In this document: piece after piece, positions 14,049 to 21,277 of the stretch
Numbering within the stretch: the first letter of the stretch is position 1
Layout: every line of letters begins with the position of its first letter
Assembly (NCBI GenBank): GCA_002782905.1
Contig: PFJA01000108.1
Coordinates: 16,400 to 37,676 of the forward strand
From: Lysobacterales bacterium CG_4_10_14_3_um_filter_64_11
Lineage (GTDB): Bacteria; Pseudomonadota; Gammaproteobacteria; Xanthomonadales; Xanthomonadaceae
Length of the DNA stretch: 21,277 bases
Direction of reading: 5' to 3'
Program-made: the position numbers and the translations under genes
Notes under the pieces: model-generated
The model's input: the letters and a program-made list of their open reading frames with translations, nothing else
Told to the model about the DNA's origin: nothing
The model's database searches: none

Positions 14049-15803
14049 TCATTCGCACTGCGAACGGTTCAGCCCGATGCGCACCCCGGCAACACTGCCA
14101 TGGGTTGCAGGCGGCAGCGGCGCGAATGCCGCAGTTCGCTCGCTGTGCATCACCTTGATCGTGGCTCGGCCACACGCAACGCTGTTGAAAAAAGTCGATT
14201 GACGTCGACCATGAGCGGCAAAATCCCAGGCGAAACGCCGCATTGCACCAGCGTCCAGCACATCAGCCGGGGCGCTTAGACGCGCGCGGCGCACTGGTCT
14301 GTGATCGCCATCCAAGCGCCAACCGCGACTGCCCAAATACGCGCTGCTGCCGGTAGCGAGGTAGTGCGCATCGACCCACAGGTAACCGTCATCACCGCCC
14401 GCCGACGCTCGTCGCAGCAACCAGGCTCCCGATGCGCCAAGCGCTTCGACAAGTGTATCGGTGCCAGCCTGCCAGCGCAGGTGCACGGCGCTGTTCTCGT
14501 CAATGCCAATACCGTTGCTGACAGCCGCGTCATGCAGCATGGCGAGCAAGCGCAATTCCCTGCCACGCTCGGAGAAATGGGTGTCAAAAATGATCGCCTC
14601 GGGCACCAATCCCAGGCCGCCGGCAGCATCGTAGGTCAATGCTGATTCCGGGATACCAACCCCGCAACGACCGGCACGGGTACAACCGGGCTCCGGCGCC
14701 CTGCCGGAAATCGCTTGATGCGCCAGCGCCCATCGGCTCTCGCCATTGCTCAGCATGGCGCGCGATGACTGCACCGCCGATCCGGCGCTGGTGCCAGCTA
14801 TCACCAACGAACCCGCGGCGAACGACGTGGCGAGCGCACGATGAATGCCGTTGGGTTTGCCGTCGCGAGTGAAAAACACGGTGCGCAAACGGCTTTGGTC
14901 ACCACCGGAAAAAAATACGCCATCGACCTGTGTCGGCCATTGCGCGAGGTTGGCACGCGCAAGGCACTGTTCCATCTGCTGCACCGCGAGGTCGGGATAG
15001 ACGCGCTCACGCCCGGGCAATGCCATTTCGGCCCTTCGCACCGTTTCGAGTCGATCGCATGACTCGCCGTGTTCGATCACGCCGGCCAGGGCTGCGTCGA
15101 GCGGCCACCAGACCGGCTCCGCGCCAAGCTGGCGAAACACCTCAAGGTAAAAATCGACAACCGCAAACGGATCTGCTGATGCCGCGGTAACGACCGCGAT
15201 ACGCGGCCGAGCAGTGCCATTGCGCCGGGCCAATGCGACAAAGCGCTCCAGCATCTGGGCTGCGTTTGGGTTGCGCGAAGCATGCACATTGACTCCTTCA
15301 CGGCGTCGCACACCAGCACCATCGATATCCGGGACTTGCAATGCAGCCAAAACCCCTTGTCGTTCGCGCTCCAGTAGTTTGTCCCACCACAGCGCGCCAT
15401 GTGCTGCGGTTCCATCGTTGCAGGCGCTACCAGCAACTGGCAAACAAACATTCGTGATGGCAGCGATAGCATCGTCTTCGTCAAGTGTTGCTACCTGTTC
15501 GCTAGCCACTGCGCGCAGGATAGGGCCGGCCAACGCGGCAATAGCGGCTGGCGATGACGACCACAACGCCGGGTCGGTTGCCGTTGCAACCCCGGTTTCG
15601 TCAAAGTGAAAGCGTATTTGCGGCGTTTGTGCTGGCGAGAAACCGGCAAAGGTTTCAGCGCAATCGCGCACCGATGCCGCCGCGCAGATACGCATGCCGC
15701 CGCCGATCAGCAGCATGTCACGTGGCGCTTGCGCAGCCTGCGACGGTTTCGGCTGCCACGCGAGCGCGACCAACAAGACGATGAGAAATGAGCGGGTTTG
15801 CAT
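14049..15803 (-). CDS. Exported cyanophycinase-family serine peptidase (S51)
   Basis: Cyanophycinases cut multi-L-arginyl-poly-L-aspartate into beta-Asp-Arg dipeptides. This protein is 584 aa. Residues 1-23 are a signal peptide (ending S-Q-A), so it acts in the periplasm or outside. Family marks: L-L-I-G-G-G (31-36), V-V-T-A-A-S-A-D-P (204-212), F-F-S-G-G-D-Q (297-303), the nucleophile S339 in G-T-S-A-G-S-A, I-I-F-D-T-H409-F-S-E-R-G-R, and G-I-G-I-D-E-N-S-A-V. These match the Ser, Gln and His regions of CphB, though its D-Q-H-F reads D-T-H-F here. About 150 extra residues (40-188) separate the first G-G-G strand from the usual fold, and the C-terminus after about 445 is also extended; intracellular CphB is about 270 aa. 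It is divergent from a receptor-transporter-dipeptidase operon that fits the same pathway. Its polymer specificity is inferred. Confidence 0.85.
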   Translation of the reverse strand: MQTRSFLIVLLVALAWQPKPSQAAQAPRDMLLIGGGMRICAAASVRDCAETFAGFSPAQTPQIRFHFDETGVATATDPALWSSSPAAIAALAGPILRAVASEQVATLDEDDAIAAITNVCLPVAGSACNDGTAAHGALWWDKLLERERQGVLAALQVPDIDGAGVRRREGVNVHASRNPNAAQMLERFVALARRNGTARPRIAVVTAASADPFAVVDFYLEVFRQLGAEPVWWPLDAALAGVIEHGESCDRLETVRRAEMALPGRERVYPDLAVQQMEQCLARANLAQWPTQVDGVFFSGGDQSRLRTVFFTRDGKPNGIHRALATSFAAGSLVIAGTSAGSAVQSSRAMLSNGESRWALAHQAISGRAPEPGCTRAGRCGVGIPESALTYDAAGGLGLVPEAIIFDTHFSERGRELRLLAMLHDAAVSNGIGIDENSAVHLRWQAGTDTLVEALGASGAWLLRRASAGGDDGYLWVDAHYLATGSSAYLGSRGWRLDGDHRPVRRARLSAPADVLDAGAMRRFAWDFAAHGRRQSTFFNSVACGRATIKVMHSERTAAFAPLPPATHGSVAGVRIGLNRSQCE

Positions 15804-15860
15804 CGCTTCACGCTACCGCATGGCGACAAATGGTTGCAAGCAGCAACTCTTACACAGCAC

Positions 15861-15890
15861 TTGACAGCGCGGCAAGAGGTACGCTAGAAA
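15861..15890 (+). promoter_or_regulatory. Sigma-70-type promoter of the receptor operon
   Basis: TTGACA (15861-15866) is a perfect -35 and TAGAAA (15885-15890) matches the -10 at 4 of 6 positions, with 18 bases between them. Transcription should start at about 15896-15898, which leaves a leader of about 194 bases before the receptor ATG at 16091. Confidence 0.65.
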
Positions 15891-15896
15891 GCGTCC

Positions 15897-15986
15897 ATGC
15901 TCTCTCGCGCACTGCTACCGTTCGAGTACGATCCCGGCGAATATCGCTACGAGAGCTATTACCTTTCCGAGTGGTTTGACGAGTAG
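15897..15986 (+). CDS. Possible 29-aa acidic, Tyr-rich leader peptide, apparently leaderless
   Basis: ATG (15897) to TAG (15984-15986) encodes 29 residues, of which five are Tyr and eight are Glu or Asp; the C-terminal half runs Y-R-Y-E-S-Y-Y-L-S-E-W-F-D-E. The ATG falls on the predicted transcription start of the promoter at 15861-15890, so it could be translated as a leaderless message. It lies at the head of the receptor operon and could act as a leader peptide or a small protein. Codon evidence is too short to decide, and I do not recognise the sequence. It contains only two Arg codons, which argues against classical arginine attenuation. Confidence 0.35.
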   Translation: MLSRALLPFEYDPGEYRYESYYLSEWFDE

Positions 15987-16090
15987 CGCACGCAGGCACT
16001 GCGCGCTGTTTACACGCTGTTCGTCGAAACTTGGTGTCACTGCGCCTCGCAACGGGGTAGGTGCCGCCACTGATGCCACTGGGGAAAATC

Positions 16091-18883
16091 ATGAATCGTC
16101 ACACGACTCTGTCGCGCGCCTGCGCTGCCGCGTTGGTCGCCCTTGCCTGCACTGCACATACCCAAGCCAACGCTGAAGACCGTTCGGACGACGCGGCAAA
16201 ACCGCAAGATGCTGCCCGTCTGGATGACGTACTGGTAACTGGTTCCAACATCAGCGGTGTCGATATCCAGGACTCGCAGCCGATCAAGATATTCAGCCGC
16301 GAGGATATCGAGCGTTACGGAGCACGCACCGTAACCGACCTGCTGCGTGAGCTGAGCCAGCGCGGCGGCGGCACCGGAAATTTCACCGAAGCCAATTCAG
16401 GAAGCAAACAGGGCGATACCCCAGCCGGCTTTGCCGGCATATCGCTGCGCGGCCTTGGCACGGCATCTACGCTGACGCTGGTCAATGGTCGACGTATCGC
16501 AGCCGCTTCATTCGCTTCAGGCTCCGAAAACTTTGTCGATGTCAACGCCATCCCGATTGCCGCCATCGATCGTATCGAGGTGCTGACTACAGGCGCTTCG
16601 GCAATATATGGCGCTGATGCGGTGGCCGGCGTCGTCAACTTCATCCTGCGGCGGGATTTCGAAGGCGTGCGGGTGGATGTCAGCTATGCCGACAGCGAAG
16701 CGGACACCGACGAAGCGCGCTACAACGCCAATATCGTGGCCGGCAGCAACGGCAGCAACTGGCGCGGGATGGTTATCGTCGATTACTTCCAGCGCAACGC
16801 GCTGTTCGACCGTGATCGCGGTATCAGCGCGGTCGAGCCACGGCCCTCGCAGCAGGGCATATTTCCCAGCTTCAACGACCTGTTTGCGCAGGAGTTCGAT
16901 CTGGTCGAGGCCGGCTGCCCCGATGCGCAGCGCTTTGATGGCCGCCCTGGCTTCCCGATCAGCCGTTTCGGTGCGTTCTGCGAGTTGAACCGTAATGCCT
17001 TCACTGCGACGGTGCCGGCGACCGAGCGCATTGGCGCATACAGCACATTTTCGTTCGAGTTTGACAACGGCATCGAGTGGTTCAACGAGTTCGCCTATCA
17101 GAACAACGATGCCACCGCCAACAGCGAACCGGCACCCTTCAGCAGTGAAGAAGTGCCATTCGACCACCCTGGCATGCCCGAGGAATTGCGCATCCGGCTG
17201 CTCGATGCGGGCGTTGATCCCGACTTTCCGATTTTCGCATGGGGTCGTTTCACCGACCCGCGCACGATCAGCAATGAAACCGAGTCCTATCGCTGGCTGA
17301 GCGGCTTGCGTGGCGCGATATCCGGCTGGGACTGGGAAACGGCCTCCAGCTACTCGCGCAGCGAGTCCTCGCAAGTCGGCGTCGCCGGCATCGTCAACGT
17401 CGCCAAGTTCCGCGCGGGCCTGCGCGGCGAGTTATGCGCTGATGGCCGTCTCACTTGCACGCCCGGTATCGATGGTCTGTATTTCGATCCGTTCAACGGC
17501 CAGGCGGCCAATGATCCCGCTGTCATCAGCCTGCTCAATGAACGGGTGCCGCGCAATGGCCTGTCCGAACTGTACTTCTGGGACGCCAAAATCAGCGGCA
17601 CCTGGGGTGAACTGGCCTCGCGCCCGATCAGTTGGGCCTTCGGCACCGAGGTACGCCGCGAAGAAATCAGCGATTCGCCCTCGCCACTGGCTACCAACGA
17701 CCCGGTCACCAACGAGGTGCCAGTGTTCGGATTTGGCTCCACTGCCGCCAGCGCCGAGCGCACCCAATACGCGGCGTTCGCTGAGGTGTTGGTCCCGTTG
17801 CACGCCAGCCTCGATCTGCGCTTGGCGGGCCGCCTCGATCATTACGACGACTTTGGCAGCGACTTCAATCCAGCGGTCAGCGTGCGCTGGCAACCCAGCG
17901 ACTCGGTGCTGCTGCGCGGCGGCTGGAACTCATCATTTCGGGCCCCTTCGCTGGCGCAGTCTGGCGCCGGCCTGACCCTCGGCTCGGGATCATTGCCGTG
18001 CTCGCCCGGCAGTGAATTTTTCAACAATTTCTGCGATCAATTTGCCGACGATGATGCGTTTCTGACCGAGATTAACGGCAATCCCGATTTGCGTGCAGAA
18101 ACCGCTGACACCTGGTTTGTCGGCGTGGCCTTCAACCTTGGCCGCAATACCTCGTTCACCGCCGATTATTGGCGCTTTGTGCAACGCAATCTGGTCGACA
18201 TCGATGAACTTGAACTGTTCCGTCTGGCCTTGCAAGACCCCACACTGGTGGTGCCCGAAGGGAGCCTCGGTGCGGGTGAGGTTGGCATCGAAACACGTGA
18301 TGGCAGCATCGGCAGCCCAATTGAAGAAGTGCATCTGGCACTGACCAACATTGGTAGGCAAAAGACCGATGGCATCGACTTTTCGTTGGAACATCGCATC
18401 GATAGCGAGCGCTTGGGTGACTTGCGCTTGTTTGCCGACGCGACGTGGACGAACTCGTTCAAACGTCAGGAATCGTGCGATGGCCCCGACAGCAGTGGCC
18501 GACGCGGCATTGGCGAATGCATTGATGGCGCACGGCTGGTTGAGCGTGTCGGCGAATTCCGTTTCCCGGATTGGGTTGGCAGCATCGGCGTCGATTGGTC
18601 ACACGATGCCATCTCGACCCGATTCTGGGCCAACTATACCGACAGCTACTTCGACGATGACACCCGCGAAGACGTTCCAGCAGGGCGCAAGGTCGCATCA
18701 TGGACGGTATTCAACCTCAGCCTGACCTGGGACATCAGCAAGGCGGGATTCGTCAACCTCACGACCCGCAACCTGTTCGACAAAGATCCCCCGTTATCGC
18801 TCGGCTCGGCAACCAACGTTGACCTGTTCAACCACAACACACTCGGCCGCTGGTTCACGCTTAGCTACACCCATCGGTTCTGA
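16091..18883 (+). CDS. TonB-dependent outer-membrane receptor
   Basis: This 930-aa protein should import a substrate through the outer membrane using TonB energy. A signal peptide (about 1-28, ending A-N-A) is followed by a TonB-box-like L-D-D-V-L-V-T-G (44-51), then the plug domain with Q-P-I-K-I-F-S-R-E-D-I, S-L-R-G-L-G, L-V-N-G-R-R and I-Y-G-A-D-A-V-A-G-V-V-N. The rest is a beta-barrel with aromatic-ended strands, closing in L-S-Y-T-H-R-F, the usual C-terminal Phe. This plug type is common among large xanthomonad receptors for peptides and sugars. The ATG at 16091 follows GGGGA with suitable spacing. The next gene starts 5 bases after the stop, so they are cotranscribed. The context suggests beta-Asp-Arg or cyanophycin fragments as substrate, which the sequence alone cannot prove. 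Confidence 0.94.
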   Translation: MNRHTTLSRACAAALVALACTAHTQANAEDRSDDAAKPQDAARLDDVLVTGSNISGVDIQDSQPIKIFSREDIERYGARTVTDLLRELSQRGGGTGNFTEANSGSKQGDTPAGFAGISLRGLGTASTLTLVNGRRIAAASFASGSENFVDVNAIPIAAIDRIEVLTTGASAIYGADAVAGVVNFILRRDFEGVRVDVSYADSEADTDEARYNANIVAGSNGSNWRGMVIVDYFQRNALFDRDRGISAVEPRPSQQGIFPSFNDLFAQEFDLVEAGCPDAQRFDGRPGFPISRFGAFCELNRNAFTATVPATERIGAYSTFSFEFDNGIEWFNEFAYQNNDATANSEPAPFSSEEVPFDHPGMPEELRIRLLDAGVDPDFPIFAWGRFTDPRTISNETESYRWLSGLRGAISGWDWETASSYSRSESSQVGVAGIVNVAKFRAGLRGELCADGRLTCTPGIDGLYFDPFNGQAANDPAVISLLNERVPRNGLSELYFWDAKISGTWGELASRPISWAFGTEVRREEISDSPSPLATNDPVTNEVPVFGFGSTAASAERTQYAAFAEVLVPLHASLDLRLAGRLDHYDDFGSDFNPAVSVRWQPSDSVLLRGGWNSSFRAPSLAQSGAGLTLGSGSLPCSPGSEFFNNFCDQFADDDAFLTEINGNPDLRAETADTWFVGVAFNLGRNTSFTADYWRFVQRNLVDIDELELFRLALQDPTLVVPEGSLGAGEVGIETRDGSIGSPIEEVHLALTNIGRQKTDGIDFSLEHRIDSERLGDLRLFADATWTNSFKRQESCDGPDSSGRRGIGECIDGARLVERVGEFRFPDWVGSIGVDWSHDAISTRFWANYTDSYFDDDTREDVPAGRKVASWTVFNLSLTWDISKAGFVNLTTRNLFDKDPPLSLGSATNVDLFNHNTLGRWFTLSYTHRF

Positions 18884-18888
18884 GCCCA

Positions 18889-20313
18889 ATGCGTGATAGC
18901 CAGACCACGGCTGCCGCCGGGCAGCAATCCGGCGGCAATGCGCTGTTGATCGTACTGTCGCTCGCGCTCGTCCTCGGCGTTGCGGCGCAATGGCTGCCAC
19001 AAGGTATGTTCTTGCCCGATCAACCCCTGTCGATGGCCAGTTACCGTGCCGTTGAGCATTCCGAGACGCTGTCTTTCTTCGCGGGTGACGGCGGCAAGGG
19101 TCTGATGAACGTGTTGTTCGAGGGGCTGGTCAGCGGTTCACGCAACAGCGCCGCGGTCGGTGTGGTTGCCTTCTTGCTGATCGTGGGCGGCACATTCGGC
19201 GTAATTCATGCCAGTGGCGCACTCGAACGCCTGATCGAGGCGCTGGTGACACACACCGAAGACCGGCCAACGCTGCTCATCATCACCTTGATCGGCATTT
19301 TTTCCACTGGCGGTGCGGTGCTCGGCATGGGCGAGGAAACCATCGCCTTCCTCGCGTTGCTGCTGCCGGTATTTCAGCGCATCGGCCTTACCCCAGTGGT
19401 TGCGGTGTTATGCACCTACGGCGCCAGCCAAGTGGGCTTTGCCACCTCATGGATGAACCCGTTCAGCGTTGCGATTGCGCAGACCATTGCCGGATTGCCA
19501 CTTTATTCCGGCTCTGAATTACGCATGCTGGTGTGGCTTGCGGCAACGGTTTTCACGATGCTGTGGGTGGTTGCTCTGGCGCGGCGCACGCGGGCACCCG
19601 TTGTCAGCGTGCCGCTCGCCGTGCCCACTCGCCAGCATGCCATCGCTGTAACCGATATCGTGATTGTCTCGGCTGTCATCGGCTGCATCGCCTGGATCGT
19701 GGTTGGGGTCACTCGTTGGCATTTTTATATCGGTGAAATAGCCAGCCAGTTTTTTACCCTCGCTGTAGCGGTTGCCCTCGTCGCACGGTTATCGGGGCGC
19801 TTGAGCTTGCGTGCGTCGAGCGATGCATTCGCTACCGGGGCAGCGCAACTGGCTCCCACAGTGCTGGTTATCGCCGCAGCCAAAGGCATGCTGTGGTTAT
19901 TTGGCGGCAGTGACGTGCACAGCCCATCGTCGCTCAACGCACTGCTCTATCATGCGGCCCACCTGTTGCAAGGTCTACCGCCGATGCTCGCCGCGCAAGG
20001 CATGTTGGCAACCCAATCGCTGTTCAACTTTTTTGTCACCTCCGGCTCGGCGCAAGCCGCAATCACCATGCCGCTGATGGCGGGCCTTGGTGATCTGCTT
20101 GGCGTATCGCGACAAATAGCAGTGCTCGCATTTCAGTTTGGCGATGGGTTCAGCAATCTGCTCGTCCCTACATCGTCGGCAATGATGGGCGCGCTTGGAG
20201 TAGCCGGGGTATCGTGGACCCATTGGCTGCGTTGCACCTGGAAGCTCACACTGCTCCTGTTGCTGATTGCAGCGCTCGGTATCGCGGTGGCTTCGGAGAT
20301 TGGATATGCATGA
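18889..20313 (+). CDS. YfcC-family inner-membrane transporter
   Basis: This 474-aa polytopic protein belongs to the YfcC/DcuC-like ion-transporter group, whose members are predicted carriers of amino acids or C4-dicarboxylates. About eleven hydrophobic segments are visible from 18 to 466. Family-type motifs include G-M-G-E-E-T (146-151) in the first half and N-F-F-V-T-S-G-S-A-Q-A (380-390) with F-G-D-G-F-S-N-L-L-V-P-T-S (417-429) in the second, an inverted-repeat-like arrangement with re-entrant polar loops. The start lies 5 bases after the receptor stop with no good ribosome binding site, so translation is probably coupled. The dipeptidase gene overlaps its end by 8 bases. It is placed to carry the dipeptide or free amino acids across the inner membrane. 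Confidence 0.88.
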   Translation: MRDSQTTAAAGQQSGGNALLIVLSLALVLGVAAQWLPQGMFLPDQPLSMASYRAVEHSETLSFFAGDGGKGLMNVLFEGLVSGSRNSAAVGVVAFLLIVGGTFGVIHASGALERLIEALVTHTEDRPTLLIITLIGIFSTGGAVLGMGEETIAFLALLLPVFQRIGLTPVVAVLCTYGASQVGFATSWMNPFSVAIAQTIAGLPLYSGSELRMLVWLAATVFTMLWVVALARRTRAPVVSVPLAVPTRQHAIAVTDIVIVSAVIGCIAWIVVGVTRWHFYIGEIASQFFTLAVAVALVARLSGRLSLRASSDAFATGAAQLAPTVLVIAAAKGMLWLFGGSDVHSPSSLNALLYHAAHLLQGLPPMLAAQGMLATQSLFNFFVTSGSAQAAITMPLMAGLGDLLGVSRQIAVLAFQFGDGFSNLLVPTSSAMMGALGVAGVSWTHWLRCTWKLTLLLLLIAALGIAVASEIGYA

Positions 20314-21277
20314 ATCGCCGCCCCTGATGTTGATCCGCGCTGCCACCGTTTTTTGCCCTGCACCGATCGGTGTTGCCGATATTCTGCTCGGGGGTGGACG
20401 AATTCTCGCCATCCAGCCGGACTTGCCTATCGCGACACTGGCGTTGCCGGTGAAAATCATCGACGGCCTTGGACTGTGGGCGTGTCCCGGATTGGTCGAT
20501 GGTCTGGTGCATGTCAGCGGTGGCGGCGGCGAGGGCGGGTTCGCCTCGCGCACACCCGCACTCAACCCCGGCGATGCCATTGCTGCTGGCATCACGTCAA
20601 TCATTGGCGCCCTGGGTACCGACGATATCACGCGCAGCCACGCCGACTTGCTGGCGGCGACACGCTCACTGCAAGCGTCTGGCATAACTGGCTATGCGCT
20701 GACCGGCTCCTATCACGTCCCCGTCACCACGCTGACCGGCAGCGTTCGCGCCGATCTGACGCTGATTCCAGACATCATTGGCGTCGGCGAGCTTGCGATT
20801 GCCGACCATCGTGGCTCTCAGCCCGAGGCACACGAGTTGGCGCGTATCGCCGCCGAGGCTCGGGTCGGCGGCATGTTGGCGGGGAAGGCCGGCACGGTGC
20901 TGATTCATGTCGGCGATGGTGACGAACACCTGCGCTTGCTGCATGCCGTGTGCGATGCGCACGAAGTGCCGATCCGGCAATGGCAGCCGACCCACATCAA
21001 TCGTTCACAGGGCTTGCTGTCCGCAGCGCTTGCTTGGACGCGACGCGGTGGCAGCATCGACTTGACCACGAGTACCACGGCGGCGCTCACCGCCTCGGGC
21101 GATGTTGTCGCCGCTCAAGCGCTGCATTGGCTGTTTGCAAATGGTGTGCCGCTTGCGCAAATCAGCATGAGCTCGGATGGCCAAGCCAGCCTGCCGCATT
21201 TTGATGCGGAAGGTGAGTTGCTTGATCTTGAGGTAGCGCGGGTCGGCAGTCTGCTGGAGACCGTGCGCAGTGCGGTC
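20306..21277 (+). CDS. iadA: Isoaspartyl dipeptidase (IadA family), cut by the window edge
   Basis: IadA-type amidohydrolases hydrolyse beta-aspartyl dipeptides; E. coli IadA is 390 aa and 324 residues are present here. Residues matching known functional sites are H69 (second His of H-x-H), E76 in G-G-G-G-E, Y136, R169 in D-H-R, H201, H230 and R233 in P-T-H-I-N-R, and D291 in S-S-D-G. Two sites differ: Leu67 replaces the first His of H-x-H, and E162 (in G-V-G-E) stands where E. coli has the carboxylated K162. The start ATG at 20306 has GGAG (20295-20298) 7 bases upstream and overlaps the transporter gene by 8 bases, so coupling is likely. It has no signal peptide and should be cytoplasmic. 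The context points to beta-Asp-Arg cleavage as the last step of cyanophycin use. Confidence 0.9.
   Translation, partial: MHESPPLMLIRAATVFCPAPIGVADILLGGGRILAIQPDLPIATLALPVKIIDGLGLWACPGLVDGLVHVSGGGGEGGFASRTPALNPGDAIAAGITSIIGALGTDDITRSHADLLAATRSLQASGITGYALTGSYHVPVTTLTGSVRADLTLIPDIIGVGELAIADHRGSQPEAHELARIAAEARVGGMLAGKAGTVLIHVGDGDEHLRLLHAVCDAHEVPIRQWQPTHINRSQGLLSAALAWTRRGGSIDLTTSTTAALTASGDVVAAQALHWLFANGVPLAQISMSSDGQASLPHFDAEGELLDLEVARVGSLLETVRSAV

Larger units (their letters stand above)
15804..16090. promoter_or_regulatory. Divergent control region of the cyanophycinase gene and the uptake operon
   Basis: This 287-base region separates the two divergent units. It holds an inverted repeat GTTGC-N5-GCAAC (15833-15847), which is a candidate operator near both promoters, a strong-looking plus-strand promoter at 15861-15890, and a 29-codon ORF (15897-15986). 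The 104 bases between that ORF and the receptor gene have no obvious terminator hairpin or known riboswitch. Toward the cyanophycinase gene only a poor -35/-10 pair is seen. Confidence 0.55.

Noticed and set aside
15987..16090. Riboswitch in the receptor leader
   Set aside because: I find no cobalamin, glycine or other known conserved core; only short direct repeats of CACTGCGC.

Overview
The window is about 21.3 kb of high-GC bacterial DNA. An FNR/ANR-type regulator, HemN, a TonB-dependent receptor, an NtrY-like kinase and the secreted-protease and dispersed-repeat style all point to a gammaproteobacterium. I think Xanthomonadales (Lysobacterales) is most likely, but this rests on gene style and not on a marker gene.

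Left part (1-5212). A 7-bp tandem array and two kinds of dispersed inverted-repeat DNA fill the first 546 bases. Then hemN and fnr form an operon on the minus strand, with a perfect FNR box (TTGAT-N4-ATCAA, 2750-2763) upstream of hemN. This looks like an oxygen-response circuit in which the regulator sits in the operon it probably controls. pgk is divergent from hemN and shares the intergenic region. Downstream of pgk there is a nested REP-type repeat cluster, a 69-aa protein I do not recognise (+), and a glutathione S-transferase-like gene (-).

Middle part (5510-13891). A 595-aa acyl-CoA dehydrogenase is followed by an accessory patch: a DUF2384/Xre-type antitoxin, its RES-domain toxin with a frameshift at an A7TTTC run, and a secreted HExxHxxGxxHD metalloprotease with a C-terminal accessory domain. 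glmS (-) converges on the protease gene and diverges from a stand-alone NtrY-like histidine kinase (+).

Right part (14049-21277, running off the edge). This is the most interesting region. An exported cyanophycinase-family (peptidase S51) enzyme on the minus strand diverges from a tight plus-strand operon: TonB-dependent receptor, YfcC-family inner-membrane transporter, and an IadA-type isoaspartyl dipeptidase cut by the window edge. The proposed logic is that a beta-linked Asp polymer such as cyanophycin is cleaved outside the cytoplasm to beta-Asp-Arg dipeptides. These would cross the outer membrane through the receptor and the inner membrane through the YfcC-like carrier, and the IadA protein would hydrolyse them to Asp and Arg. 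Two oddities are a 29-codon Tyr/Glu-rich ORF whose ATG coincides with the predicted transcription start of the operon, and a dipeptidase with a changed metal site (Leu for the first His of HxH, Glu for the usual carboxylated Lys).
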